From: G963422275 sp963422275
Lineage (GTDB): Bacteria; Pseudomonadota; Alphaproteobacteria; Rhodobacterales; Rhodobacteraceae
Assembly (NCBI GenBank): GCA_963422275.1
Contig: OY729418.1
Coordinates: forward strand, 2,914,001 to 2,978,000
DNA: 64,000 bases
Direction: 5' to 3'
Shown here: one piece after another, positions 1 to 9,205 of the stretch
How the letters are laid out: each line of letters starts with the position of its first letter
Position numbering within the stretch: position 1 is the first letter of the stretch
Translations under genes and position numbers: made by a program
Notes under the pieces: generated by a model
Databases searched by the model: none
The model's input: only the letters and a program-made list of their open reading frames with translations
Told to the model about the DNA's origin: nothing

Positions 1-669
1 GTTCCGCATCCGGTGTGCAACGGCGCGATGTCGGACAATGGGCAACGCCCCAGCCGAGTGTTTCGAGCCGTTCCAAGGCGGCGTTCTCGCGACAGATTCA
101 GTAATGGCGCAAACGCGGCCAACTCATCTCGTGTAGGCGTGTGCACCGGGAGATACACTTTCTTGGTGTCGGTATAATGAATAGTTTTATTGGCCCGACA
201 GATGCGCCTTTCCTGGCAATGATGCAGAGAGGGAGAAGATATGCGACTAGGCATGTCATTCACGGTGTTATCCGACGACTGTCGACACTTACAGTGGATC
301 GTTGCCGACGGAAACCGGGCGCAGAAGCAGGCATGACGGATGCACATCATTCTGCTCACCAACTAGGTTTTGGCTACCTTGGCAATTGCCAAGGTAGCCG
401 GCAAGGCGAAGAATTGCGTCTGGTGCTGACAGTTCATCAGGGTGTCCCCTTGCGAAGCGCGTTATCCAAGCCACCCATTTGGCAACCATCATTATGAAGG
501 AATCCATCTGTCCCCTCAATTGAGCATCATAGCAATCACTTACAAACATCTTAGGGCAGCATGTCCATGGCCGGAGGGGCGCATTTCATAACAGTCTTAT
601 ATAACGAAAGGGGATTATATAACTTGATGCATGTCATCTCGGCGCGAATCGAACTCGAGTTCTATCAAC
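1..669. other. No convincing gene; left-edge sequence
   Basis: I see no recognisable complete gene here. The minus strand at about 1-158 has an open frame running off the left edge from a possible GTG start, with a protein-like composition (Leu/Ala/Arg rich), but I cannot assign it and it may be a gene remnant. The rest is AT-richer than the neighbouring genes and broken by stops in all frames, apart from short overlapping frames that look like chance. A 28-bp perfect palindrome lies at 372-399. Confidence 0.4.
372..399. repeat. 28-bp perfect palindrome
   Basis: The two 14-base halves are exact reverse complements, centred on the AATT at 384-387, with no unpaired loop. As DNA it could be a dimeric-protein operator or a relic of a mobile-element end. 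As RNA it would fold into a hairpin lacking a proper loop. No T-run follows, so it is not a typical intrinsic terminator. Function is unknown. Confidence 0.8.
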
Positions 670-890
670 TCAAAGCCATCGCGCTTGTTTGGTTGCTCGC
701 ATCAATTCGCTGTTCCGCCATGCTCGCATGGCAAGGGCTGGTCTCCATTCCGATGCAAGACCGCTATTGCCCATTACCGCGAGAGTTGCCGCTCCGTTTC
801 CGGGAAAGGGATCGAGGACGACCTGCCGAGGCAATGAGAGTAGCCGGATCAAGCGCTCGATCGGAAGCGCCGGTTTTACAGCCAGACGCC
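670..890 (-). pseudogene. DNA methyltransferase C-terminal remnant
   Basis: The minus-strand translation contains KPALPIERLIRLLSLP followed by VVLDPFPGNGAATLAV. This matches the C-terminal part of N4/N6 DNA methyltransferases, where a KP(L)..ERLIRL helix precedes the AdoMet-binding motif DPF-x-G-x-G. The motif is intact in outline (DPFPGNG), but no NPPY/DPPY catalytic motif or target-recognition region can be found upstream on this strand. The sequence before it is Arg-rich and unlike any methyltransferase. It is most simply a decayed fragment of a solitary or restriction-associated methyltransferase. The identification rests on one motif block, so it is moderately secure. Confidence 0.5.
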
Positions 891-1390
891 GTTGAACATC
901 TGCTGGCCTGATTTCCGACGCACGTTCCCTGCTTCGGCTTTTGCGCCAGGGTCGCTGTCTCGAATTGCGGCCTTGGCTGCGACGTCTTGCGGTCGCGCAA
1001 GAGCCTTTTGAATGTGGTCTTCTCTCTTCTGCGGGCATCCGTCCGGTCAATGAAACGGTCCATCGGGAAAGCCTTGAACTGAGCTCTTCGCGCATGGCGC
1101 CAAGCCGGCAGACCGCGAATCCCAAACTTGGCGTCTTCCAGCTCTTGAGATGAACGAATGAATTGCAACCACCTCGCCGGTACAAATTGCCGTCTCAACA
1201 GAGCATCACTTGATCTTGGTGCGAAACCGGGTGAATCTAGGTGCAATGAGAATGCAAGGCTGCATGGGGCAAAGATAGCGTCAGCGCCAGCGCGATTAAG
1301 CTTCCAAGTGCCACTTGAAGAAATCCTTGAAAGCGCATAAGTCAACTTGCATCTTCGGTTCCGCATGATTCTACAACGTCAGGGTTTTAG
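891..1390. other. Region with no recognisable gene
   Basis: Between the methyltransferase remnant and secG several overlapping frames are open on both strands, but none shows a family motif, a ribosome binding site or a hydrophobicity pattern that I can support. The stretch is probably decayed coding sequence continuous with the remnant to its left. The secG promoter must lie near its right end, but I could not pick a convincing -35/-10 pair. Confidence 0.35.
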
Positions 1391-1756
1391 ATGAGCAATG
1401 TAACTCTAGTTGTGCACCTTATTCTCGCACTGGTCCTGATCGGAATCGTGCTTCTCCAAAGGTCTGAAGGCGGGGGACTCGGGATTGGCGGCGGCGGCGG
1501 GGTGATGAGTGGCCGTCAGGCAGCAACGGCATTGGGAAAGCTGACCTGGCTTTTTGCAATCGCGTTTCTGGCAACGTCGATAACTCTCACAATTCTTTCC
1601 GCACGTAACCAAGCAGAAGATTCTGTGGTTGAGAGATTGGGAGAGCTGTCCCAACGGGCAACGGAGTTAGATGGTGGAGCGCCTGCGCTTGGCGGCGAGA
1701 ATTTGCTGCCCCCGACATTACCCGACGAACCAGCCCTGCCACCTAAAGCGGAATAG
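1391..1756 (+). CDS. secG: Preprotein translocase subunit SecG
   Basis: SecG is the small subunit of the SecYEG inner-membrane channel and helps SecA-driven protein export. The 121-residue product has the family layout: a first membrane helix at about residues 5-22, a glycine-rich cytoplasmic loop (GGGLGIGGGGGVMSGR, about 28-43), and a second helix at about 52-70. A poorly conserved acidic/proline-rich C-terminal tail follows, as is common in alphaproteobacteria. In many Rhodobacterales genomes secG lies just upstream of pyrG; here a metallophosphatase gene separates them. The ATG at 1391 gives the expected N-terminus with helix 1 starting at once. Identification is firm. Confidence 0.95.
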   Translation: MSNVTLVVHLILALVLIGIVLLQRSEGGGLGIGGGGGVMSGRQAATALGKLTWLFAIAFLATSITLTILSARNQAEDSVVERLGELSQRATELDGGAPALGGENLLPPTLPDEPALPPKAE

Positions 1757-1987
1757 CTTGGAGCTTTTAGCCCAAGCGTTTAGCTCGAGGGTTGCAGCAC
1801 CGCATCCAAATACTTTATCGATCACGGTTATGTGCGCTCGACAGGTTCCAGAGCGCTAGAGTTTCAGTGCGGCGCGCAATTGACCGGGCATGAGACGGGA
1901 CGGATCGACTGAAAATGCAATCGGAAGATATTGTGAATGCACCGTGACCAGCACGGTCAGCTGGGAGTTGAACTTCTGGAATCGCAA

Positions 1988-2824
1988 ATGATGCCGATGC
2001 TGACCGGCTTGTCGCCTGGCGAAGGGCTTTTCGCAATCGGGGACGTTCATGGCCGTTCGTTGGCATTCGCCACGCTGCTGAATCGGTTTCAAAGCACAGT
2101 GGACGATCATGATCGATCCTGCTTGATTCTTTTGGGTGATCTGATGGACCGGGGACCGGACAGCATTGGAGCGCTTGACTTGGCAATCACGGTGACTGAG
2201 GAGGGGCCGTTTCACAAGTGCATTCCGCTGATGGGCAACCACGAACAATTGATTCGGCTGGTGCTTCGCGGGTGTGTCGACATGGATCCTTATGTCTGGA
2301 TCTGGAATGACTGGGGAGGCACGGTGCTGAAATCACTCGGGGTTCCGCTCCCGCCAGACATTTTCGCGTGGGGCGATTCCAAGGAAATCGAAGCTGTCAA
2401 TGGCAACTTGGCCGGCCAGCTCAAATCCGCGTTGAGTCAAAGGCGCGTGGACTTTCTCAACGGGCTGAAACATCATCATTTTGCAGAAAACATGCTCTTT
2501 GTGCATGCTGGCATAGATTCGGGCACTTCTTTGGCCGACCATCTCGGTCAGCCGTGGGACTTGCTCGAAAACAACCATTGGGCTTGGATCAGGGGAAAAT
2601 TCATTAGAGATCCAAATCCGCACGACGGATTGACGGTGATTCACGGTCACACATGTGTTCGAAAATCAAGGCCCCGCCCGCTGTCCCACGCCGATTTCGT
2701 GCCGCATTGCCGTTCGGATGGAAAGATTAACCTTGATGCCGGCAGTTTTGTATCGGGCTGCGTAGCTGGGGCTGAGTTCTCTGCGGCGGGCTATCGGCTG
2801 TTTCTCGCCTGCGAAGAACGGTGA
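1988..2824 (+). CDS. Calcineurin-like serine/threonine protein phosphatase
   Basis: A metallophosphoesterase of about 278 residues. The metal-binding signatures appear in order: GDVHG (about 18-22), GDLMDRGPDS (50-59), GNHE (83-86), and a C-terminal HGHT. This arrangement is typical of bacterial PPP-family phosphatases and symmetrical Ap4A hydrolase-like enzymes, so the substrate may be phosphoproteins or dinucleoside polyphosphates. I chose the first of two adjacent ATGs (1988) because family members start 10-20 residues before GDVHG. An upstream in-frame ATG at 1937 would add 17 residues. It sits alone between secG and pyrG on the same strand, with about 200 bases to pyrG. Confidence 0.8.
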   Translation: MMPMLTGLSPGEGLFAIGDVHGRSLAFATLLNRFQSTVDDHDRSCLILLGDLMDRGPDSIGALDLAITVTEEGPFHKCIPLMGNHEQLIRLVLRGCVDMDPYVWIWNDWGGTVLKSLGVPLPPDIFAWGDSKEIEAVNGNLAGQLKSALSQRRVDFLNGLKHHHFAENMLFVHAGIDSGTSLADHLGQPWDLLENNHWAWIRGKFIRDPNPHDGLTVIHGHTCVRKSRPRPLSHADFVPHCRSDGKINLDAGSFVSGCVAGAEFSAAGYRLFLACEER

Positions 2825-3035
2825 GCGATGGGACTGTCGAGCAAGTTTTGCAACAAGTCTTTGCGAATTTCGCCACGTTTCGACACACTGCACGGTTGCA
2901 GTGCTCTTGTCATGGATTTTGTATAATCGAGTTGTGCATTGCGCGTGGTCAGGTATTAAACGAGTCCCGTGACAGAACATAGTTTCGACGCCTCGGGACT
3001 TGGGCGATCGGGTTGCGCGGGAGGCACTGGAAATC

Positions 3036-4694
3036 ATGACGCGGTACATCTTCATTACGGGGGGTGTGGTATCGTCGCTGGGAAAAGGTCTCATTGCCGC
3101 GTCGCTAGGCGCGTTGCTTCAGGCCCGAGGATACCATGTAAGGCTTCGAAAACTCGATCCATATCTGAATGTCGATCCTGGAACGATGAGCCCGTTCGAA
3201 CATGGCGAGGTCTTCGTCACGGATGATGGAGCCGAGACCGACCTCGACATCGGTCACTACGAAAGGTTCACGGGCGTGGCCGCGAAGCGAACCGACTCCG
3301 TGTCGTCAGGAGGGATCTACTCGAGGGTGCTGAAGAAGGAGCGGGACGGGAAGTATCTAGGCGAGACAATCCAAGTCATCCCGCACGTAACAAACGAAAT
3401 CAAGGAGTTCATCCGTTCAGGCGACGAGAACGTGGATTTCATGATCTGCGAAATTGGAGGGACGATCGGGGATATCGAAGGCTTGCCGTTTCTCGAAGCG
3501 ATCAGGCAATTTGGGCAGGAGGGGCCGCCAAACAGGAGCATTTTCCTGCACGCAACCCTCGTTCCGTACATCGAGGCCTGCGATGAGCTGAAGACCAAGC
3601 CGACCCAGCACTCTGTGAAGGAGCTTCGTTCGATCGGAATCTCGCCGGATGTTCTTGTGTGCCGGTCAGAGCACTGCATTCCGGACAGGGAGCGAGACAA
3701 GATTGCGTTGTTCTGCAATGTTCGCAAGGAGTTCGTGATTTCCGCTCCCGACCTCAAGTCGATCTACGATGCGCCTTTGTCTTATCACGAGCAGCGCCTC
3801 GACAACGCCGTGATATCGGTGTTCGGGATCGATCCGGTGCCCAAGCCTGATCTCCGGGAATGGGAGCGGGTTTCGGAGAGAATCAAGGGCGCCGAAGGGG
3901 TCGTGAAAATTGTCATTGTCGGCAAGTACACTGGACTCGGAGATGCTTACAAATCGATCGACGAGGCGCTTACACACGGGGGAATCGCCAACGAAGTTAG
4001 AGTCAAGTCGAAGTGGATCGAAGCGGAAATATTCGAATCGGAGGATCCTGCACCTTATCTGGAGGACTGCGACGCCATTCTCGTTCCTGGTGGCTTTGGT
4101 GAGCGCGGGAGCGAAGGCAAGATTAATGCCGCCAAGTTTGCGCGCGAAAGAAGGATCCCCTTTTTCGGGATTTGCCTGGGCATGCAAATGGCAGTCATTG
4201 AGATGGCCCGAAGCTTGATCGGAGTCAAAAATGCCGGATCGGAGGAATTCGATCACGAGGCAAAATCCGCTGGGGAATTGAGCTCACGCTGCGAGCCGAT
4301 TGTCTATCACATGAACAAGTGGAGGCAGGAAGGACGCAAGATCAAAAGGGACATCAATGGTCAGAAAGGGGCTACCATGCGTCTTGGAGCATATCCGGCT
4401 GTGCTCGACAAAGGGAGCCGAGTGGCTGGCATCTACAGCAAGCTGGAAATTTCGGAGCGGCACCGTCATCGGTACGAAATCGACATGAAATACAGAACGA
4501 AGCTCAGGTCGCACGGCGTGGAGTTCTCGGGAGTTTCGCCTGACGGCAAATTGCCCGAAGTTCTCGAAATCTCGGACCATCCGTGGTTCGTAGGCGTTCA
4601 ATTCCATCCCGAACTGAAGTCCCGCCCTTTCAAACCCCACCCACTGTTCGCGGATTTCATTCGTGCGGCCATTCAACATTCAAGGCTTCTTTAG
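3036..4694 (+). CDS. pyrG: CTP synthase
   Basis: Converts UTP to CTP using ATP and glutamine, the last step of pyrimidine nucleotide synthesis. The 552-residue protein has the amidoligase domain, starting with TRYIFITGGVVSSLGKG and including the KLDPYLNVDPGTMSP block. A C-terminal class I glutamine amidotransferase domain follows, with nucleophile Cys380 in GICLGMQ and catalytic His524 and Glu526 in FHPE. The length is normal for the family (about 545). The ATG at 3036 is preferred over an upstream TTG at 3000 because conserved family N-termini begin at this Met, with GGGAGG about 11 bases upstream. A TATAAT box is visible at 2922-2927, but I see no well-spaced -35. Confidence 0.97.
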   Translation: MTRYIFITGGVVSSLGKGLIAASLGALLQARGYHVRLRKLDPYLNVDPGTMSPFEHGEVFVTDDGAETDLDIGHYERFTGVAAKRTDSVSSGGIYSRVLKKERDGKYLGETIQVIPHVTNEIKEFIRSGDENVDFMICEIGGTIGDIEGLPFLEAIRQFGQEGPPNRSIFLHATLVPYIEACDELKTKPTQHSVKELRSIGISPDVLVCRSEHCIPDRERDKIALFCNVRKEFVISAPDLKSIYDAPLSYHEQRLDNAVISVFGIDPVPKPDLREWERVSERIKGAEGVVKIVIVGKYTGLGDAYKSIDEALTHGGIANEVRVKSKWIEAEIFESEDPAPYLEDCDAILVPGGFGERGSEGKINAAKFARERRIPFFGICLGMQMAVIEMARSLIGVKNAGSEEFDHEAKSAGELSSRCEPIVYHMNKWRQEGRKIKRDINGQKGATMRLGAYPAVLDKGSRVAGIYSKLEISERHRHRYEIDMKYRTKLRSHGVEFSGVSPDGKLPEVLEISDHPWFVGVQFHPELKSRPFKPHPLFADFIRAAIQHSRLL

Positions 4695-4804
4695 GAACCG
4701 CTAGCTAGTTGAGGGGACATCTCGGTCCTCAATGCCCCCTTGTTACCATTGCGCCAAATATCGCTAGCAAGCGTCGGCAAGCAACGCGCTCTTTTGGCTT
4801 GACG

Positions 4805-5488
4805 ATGCGAGACGCACTGATCAAACCAACCGAACGGGTTACAATCATCGGTGCTGGAGACGCCAGCAGAAGGCAAATTTCCGAGGCGCTGAAGGTCGCT
4901 CCCGTGCTGGTCGCCGCCGATGGCGGCGCGTCAAACGCACTGGACGCAGGCTACACTCCCGTAGCAGTGTTCGGGGATTTGGATTCGCTTCCAGAAGATG
5001 CCCGCGACCAACTGCCTGACGGTACCTTGCACGGCATATACAATCAGGACACCACGGACTTCGATAAGTGCCTGCAATCAGTGGATGCTTCCGGTTTCAT
5101 TGCCGTCGGCGTGTCAAGCCCGCGTCTCGATCACTGCTTGGCGGCGTTCAATTCCCTTGTCTGCAATCCACAGAAGCGAATTGTTCTGCTGTCGGGGTCT
5201 GACATTGTTTTTCTTGCACCAACAAGGATCGAAATGCGGTTGCCGGTCGGAACACGCGTTTCACTTTTCCCAATGGCTGAAGTTACAGGCAGGTCAGCGG
5301 GCCTGCGGTGGAGCATCGCGGGACTTCGCTTTGCACCCGACGGGCGAATCGGCACCTCCAATGTCACGGAAAGCGCTGCAACCACTTTGGAATTCGACAA
5401 CCGCGGGATGCTTGTGATTCTGCCGTCCGAACATCTCGGCGAGGCAGTGTTTTCGCTCGAGAATGCAATCTTGTGGCCGAGTGCCTGA
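4805..5488 (+). CDS. Thiamine pyrophosphokinase
   Basis: Transfers pyrophosphate from ATP to thiamine to make thiamine diphosphate, the cofactor used among others by the acetolactate-synthase-like enzyme at 39.5 kb. The 227-residue protein shows the ThiN/TPK motifs in order: AADGGA (37-42), the acidic metal/ATP motif GDLDS (57-61), QDTTDFDKC (81-89), then a C-terminal beta-rich thiamine-binding domain. The start at ATG 4805 fits the family; a TTG at 4709 would add 32 unconserved residues. It follows pyrG on the same strand and converges with the next gene. Confidence 0.9.
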   Translation: MRDALIKPTERVTIIGAGDASRRQISEALKVAPVLVAADGGASNALDAGYTPVAVFGDLDSLPEDARDQLPDGTLHGIYNQDTTDFDKCLQSVDASGFIAVGVSSPRLDHCLAAFNSLVCNPQKRIVLLSGSDIVFLAPTRIEMRLPVGTRVSLFPMAEVTGRSAGLRWSIAGLRFAPDGRIGTSNVTESAATTLEFDNRGMLVILPSEHLGEAVFSLENAILWPSA

Positions 5489-5592
5489 CGCAGAACTCCA
5501 GCTTGGAACGGGCGGGATTTTCGAGATCTGACCGTGTGTCTACTGAGCCATTGACAAGGTGGAAGCGCTTCCGAGCATTGCGGGAGTCGGAG

Positions 5593-6768
5593 TCAGATCA
5601 GCCCCCTGGAAGCAAGATTCCGCATCAAGTGCGAGGCGGAGAAATTCCACCTGCTGCAATCGGCGCAGTGCGCCACAGTGTTGCGCAGGCGTCCAAGCTC
5701 TTTCGCTTCAATGAAGACTGTGTCTCCAACATGATGGGTGAAACCCGCACCCGGTGCATCACGGTCTTTCGTTGGAGCAAATGGCGTGCCGCAGAATAGC
5801 AGCATTCCATCCGGATATGCATGATTCTCGTTGAGTGCTTGGCGGACTAGGTCGTCAGGGTCTCGGCTGATCTCGGCCATTCTGCTTTCCTCTTCCAACA
5901 AGAATCCGTCATCCCCCACAATCGTCGTGTGAATGGTCAATTTGCGAAGCGTGTCCAAAGTTAAATTGTCGTCAAGCATGCGGATGAACGGGCCGATTGC
6001 ACAGGACGCATTGTTGTCTTTCGCTTTGCTCAGCAACAGTGCGGACCGCCCCTCGAAATCACGCAGATTCACGTCGTTTCCAAGAGTGGCGCCAACCGTT
6101 GTTCCGCATGAGTTGACAACAAGCACCAATTCTGGCTCTGGGTTGTTCCATTGAGAATCGGGATGAATGCCGATTCTTGCACCCGATCCAACTGACGAAA
6201 GGACGGGTGCTTTCGTGAACACTTCCGCATATGGCCCTATGCCAACTTCGAGGTACTGCGACCATAGGTTCTCCTCGATGAGTGCCTGCTTCGCGGCCTC
6301 TGCACGCGGGGATCCAGGCTCAATGTCAATCAACTGTGCGCCAACGCGTGTGCCGATTCGTTTCCGAATCTCCTGCGCCAACTCTGGATTTCCTGCTGCC
6401 CGTTCTTCAATGATCCGCTCGATCATCGATCCGGCGAATGTGACCCCGCATGCCTTTATCACTTGCAGATCGCACGGAGCCAGGAACCATGGGTGCTCTG
6501 CGCGTCGATGCTCCTCGAACGAGTTGCTTGCGATAGCTTCAACGCTTCCGAGCAAGTCGCCGGAAGCGGCTCGCAGATATCCTGCCGGATCATCTAGTTC
6601 GCAGACGTCCCGAGTTGTTGGGGTGTCGGCAGAGGTTATGTCGAAGACTCTCCCGTTTCGAATTGTGCACACGCTTGGACCGACATCTGGTTTCTCAACC
6701 CTAGCAAGCAGGATCGAATCTTCGGGAATGGGAAAGTTCAATTTGCGAAACTCATGATTCTGATTCAC
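5593..6768 (-). CDS. Fumarylacetoacetate hydrolase family protein
   Basis: A protein of about 391 residues of the FAH superfamily, whose members cleave or dehydrate 2-keto acids with a divalent metal. An N-terminal region like those of FAH-family sugar-acid dehydratases (GPSVCTIRNGRVFDITS, then PT..DVCELDDP) is followed by the catalytic half with the metal-binding run NNPEPELVLVVN and the GND-x-NLRD motif. Such long FAH proteins are often 2-keto-3-deoxy-sugar-acid dehydratases or acylpyruvate hydrolases; the substrate cannot be read here. I chose GTG at 6768, which has GGAAGG about 12 bases upstream; a TTG at 6780 would add four residues. It converges with the thiamine pyrophosphokinase gene. 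Confidence 0.75.
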   Translation of the reverse strand: MNQNHEFRKLNFPIPEDSILLARVEKPDVGPSVCTIRNGRVFDITSADTPTTRDVCELDDPAGYLRAASGDLLGSVEAIASNSFEEHRRAEHPWFLAPCDLQVIKACGVTFAGSMIERIIEERAAGNPELAQEIRKRIGTRVGAQLIDIEPGSPRAEAAKQALIEENLWSQYLEVGIGPYAEVFTKAPVLSSVGSGARIGIHPDSQWNNPEPELVLVVNSCGTTVGATLGNDVNLRDFEGRSALLLSKAKDNNASCAIGPFIRMLDDNLTLDTLRKLTIHTTIVGDDGFLLEEESRMAEISRDPDDLVRQALNENHAYPDGMLLFCGTPFAPTKDRDAPGAGFTHHVGDTVFIEAKELGRLRNTVAHCADCSRWNFSASHLMRNLASRGLI

Positions 6769-7087
6769 GTTGGCATGCAACCTTCCGAGGCAAGCCTACT
6801 CACCGATGCAGGAGGAAACAAGCCGCATGGGGAGACTGATGGAACTTGTGTTGGGCTTCTACTGCTGATCCCGTCTGACTTGCTGCACTTGAACTAACCG
6901 CTTCAGACCATCAGTGGGCAATTACCGCAATTGTTCTCGAGATGCGGATTGTTGGATAGAGTTGAGCGTTGCTAGCAGGTGGAAAACGACCGTGAAACCG
7001 AAAGAGTGCCTGTTAGGGACCTGCCAGCTCGTGAGGCGACGACAAACCTTGAGCGTGTGTCAAAATCCAATAGCTGGCTTGGCTGCT
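6769..7087. other. Intergenic region without a recognisable gene
   Basis: About 320 bases between two minus-strand genes. I see no motif-bearing frame, no strong terminator for the serine dehydratase gene, and no clear promoter for the FAH-family gene, though both must lie here if the two are separately transcribed. Confidence 0.4.
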
Positions 7088-8461
7088 TCAGCAATTGGCA
7101 ACGTTTACGGCCAAACCTCCGATCGAAGTCTCCTTATACTTGGCGCTCATGTCTGCTCCCGTCTGCCGCATCGTCTCGATGCAGGAGTCCAAGGACACAT
7201 GGTGCGTACCGTCCCCTCGCAAGCTCAGCGATGCTGCGGAAATTGCCTTGATAGCGCCTATGCCGTTTCTCTCGATGCATGGAATCTGAACGAGGCCGTT
7301 TACCGGATCGCACGTGAGGCCAAGATGGTGCTCCAAGGCAATTTCGGCCGCGTTTTCCACCTGCTCCGGCGTGGCGCCAAGCACTGCGGCCAAACCTGCC
7401 GCAGCCATTGCCGATGCCGAGCCAACCTCTGCCTGGCAACCGCACTCCGCACCAGAGATCGAGGCATTCCGCTTTATTATTCCACCAATTGCCGCTGCTG
7501 TTAGCAAGAATTCCACAATTTTGCCCGGTTTGGCTCCAGGAACATGGTCAAGATAGTATTTTATAGTCGCAGGAATCACTCCAGCGGCACCATTTGTGGG
7601 AGCGGTTACGACCTTTCCCCCGCCCGCATTCTCTTCGTTTACGGCCATGGCGTAGGCGCAGATCCAGTCGTGCACGATGTGCGGCGGCATCTGGTTGACG
7701 CCGTAATCTGACGTCAGCTTTCTATGGATCCCGGGTGCCCGCCTCTTGACTTCCAAGCCCCCCGGCAGCGTTCCATCTGTTGCCAGACCCCTCTCGATGC
7801 AGTCGTTCATCGCTTGCCAGATCCCCGAGAGCGCCGCTTCGGTCTCGGATGCGGGGCGAATGCTGCATTCGTTCGAAATCATTATTTGAGCGACGCTCTT
7901 TCCGCTCGAACTCGTGAATTCCAAAAGTTGCGAGGCGGTGCCGAATGGAAACTCAACGGGCCGCTCGGTGGATTGCCCTTCCTGTCTACGAAATTCTTCG
8001 ACTGTAACAACGAATCCGCCACCGATCGAGAAGAATGTCTCCTCGCAAACGATTTCTCCATTCTCGTCGAGCACACGGAATGTGAGGGCATTCGGATGTT
8101 CGTCAAAGACTGATTCGTAATCGAACAACAGGTCAGAGTCCGGGTTGAAACGCAAAGAGGAAAAACCGTCGAGTGCAATTGCATGAATCTCGCCAAGTCG
8201 CTCTAGAGCGACTTCGGCGTCTTCGGCAACGTATGTTTCCGGTTGGATTCCGCACAACCCAAGCATGACCGCTCGGTCGGTTGAATGCCCGTGCCCCGTG
8301 AATGCTAGAGATCCATGCAGAGAAACCTGCAATAGGGCTGCTGGCGCGGGTTCATCGCGGAGCATGTCAAGAAACCGTGCCGCAGCAACCATTGGACCAA
8401 TGGTGTGGGAACTAGACGGACCTACTCCGATCTTGAAAATCTCCAGCGAACTTGTGAACAT
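7088..8461 (-). CDS. L-serine ammonia-lyase (iron-sulfur L-serine dehydratase)
   Basis: Deaminates L-serine to pyruvate and ammonia using a [4Fe-4S] cluster. The 457-residue single-chain enzyme has an N-terminal beta domain with the signature GVGPSSSHTIGP (12-23). The catalytic alpha domain carries NEENAGGGKVVTAPTNGAAG (275-294), and cluster-ligand cysteines are expected at 342 (ECGCQAEVGSA), 384 (CDPVNG) and 395 (PCIERNG). All are present, so the enzyme should be active. The ATG at 8461 gives the family N-terminus exactly. In this methylated-amine-using context the enzyme would feed serine, a C1 acceptor, into central metabolism; that link is inference. Confidence 0.95.
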   Translation of the reverse strand: MFTSSLEIFKIGVGPSSSHTIGPMVAAARFLDMLRDEPAPAALLQVSLHGSLAFTGHGHSTDRAVMLGLCGIQPETYVAEDAEVALERLGEIHAIALDGFSSLRFNPDSDLLFDYESVFDEHPNALTFRVLDENGEIVCEETFFSIGGGFVVTVEEFRRQEGQSTERPVEFPFGTASQLLEFTSSSGKSVAQIMISNECSIRPASETEAALSGIWQAMNDCIERGLATDGTLPGGLEVKRRAPGIHRKLTSDYGVNQMPPHIVHDWICAYAMAVNEENAGGGKVVTAPTNGAAGVIPATIKYYLDHVPGAKPGKIVEFLLTAAAIGGIIKRNASISGAECGCQAEVGSASAMAAAGLAAVLGATPEQVENAAEIALEHHLGLTCDPVNGLVQIPCIERNGIGAIKAISAASLSLRGDGTHHVSLDSCIETMRQTGADMSAKYKETSIGGLAVNVANC

Positions 8462-8599
8462 TGGTGCAGTCCAGTTCTCATGGGAAACAGGAGCGCTCGT
8501 GCAATTGCTGCAAAGTGTACATCAATCACCTTTAATGCAAGTGCGGATCGATCGATAGTTCAGAACTTTCCATGCTGAGATTTGTTCGGGGGTTTGTGA

Positions 8600-8990
8600 C
8601 TTGAAACAAATGGCTCAATTCGCGAATCGCAGGCTTGGCTTGGCGATGGGCGCTTGCCGAGCGTGGCGAGATGGAGCCAGCTCCAATGGTTGTCAGGACA
8701 TTTGGCGGCGGTGCCGCAGGAAGCTCTTGATCCAACTGCGGCGGCTGCTGGCCGTCCAGATGCGCAGAGGGCCGCGCACCCGCTCGGCGGCGGGCCGGTG
8801 GCAACCAGTGTCGATGCCCGTTGCGCGAGAGGCCGCGCTTGCGCACCTTGCCGCTTCCGGGAAGCGGTGGCGTCCGCGAAATGCCGCGCTCGGCGCAATC
8901 CCGCACCGCCGTCAGCTCATCGATGCTCGGAAACCGGTTTGCTGGCCATGCCCGCGAAGAGCAAATTGAGCCAAACGGTTTCCACGGTCG
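8600..8990 (-). pseudogene. IS1595-family transposase remnant, copy A
   Basis: Reading the minus strand across frames, pieces of one transposase appear in order. First is SIDELTAVR (N-terminal), then GKVRKRGLSR (core), then LDNHWSWLHLATLGKRPSP, which matches the C-terminal YLD-x-YLRWFHL block of IS1595-family enzymes. A trailing end follows. The parts are joined by frameshifts and a large internal deletion, so no functional protein remains. The DNA around the SIDELTA start (CATCGATGAGCTGACGGCGG) and the end (CCTGCGATTCGCGAATTGAG) recurs in copy B at 11604-12040 in the opposite orientation, which ties both to one element. Confidence 0.6.
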
Positions 8991-9151
8991 TTTTCGCGGG
9001 GTGCGATGATCGCCGATGGCGGGTCGGGCAGACTGCCGCGACCCAGCCTGAAGGAATTTCCGAAATGCGCCCGGGAGTGCCGCTTGCCTTTGGGCCGGAG
9101 GACAAGGCCACGCCGACGGAACCTGACGGAACAGCGGGCGCCCTGCCTCTC

Positions 9152-9180
9152 CGCTTCCTGCCAGCGGCAGGCAGGAAGCG
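9152..9180. repeat. Stem-loop downstream of the ankyrin gene
   Basis: A perfect 11-bp GC-rich stem (9152-9162 with 9170-9180) and a 7-base loop, starting about 26 bases beyond the ankyrin gene stop in its direction of transcription. No T-run follows on the minus strand, so it is at best a weak intrinsic terminator or a 3-prime-stabilising hairpin. Confidence 0.5.
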
Positions 9181-9205
9181 CGGGGACGGATGACGGCAAC
9201 TATTG

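Noticed and set aside
2896..2927. Sigma-70 promoter for pyrG (TTGCAG and TATAAT)
   Set aside because: The -10 matches perfectly, but the spacer is 20 bases and the -35 is weak, so I mention it only in the pyrG entry.
3000..3035. Earlier TTG start for pyrG
   Set aside because: CTP synthases start at the MTRYIFITGG Met, and the upstream codons are not conserved.
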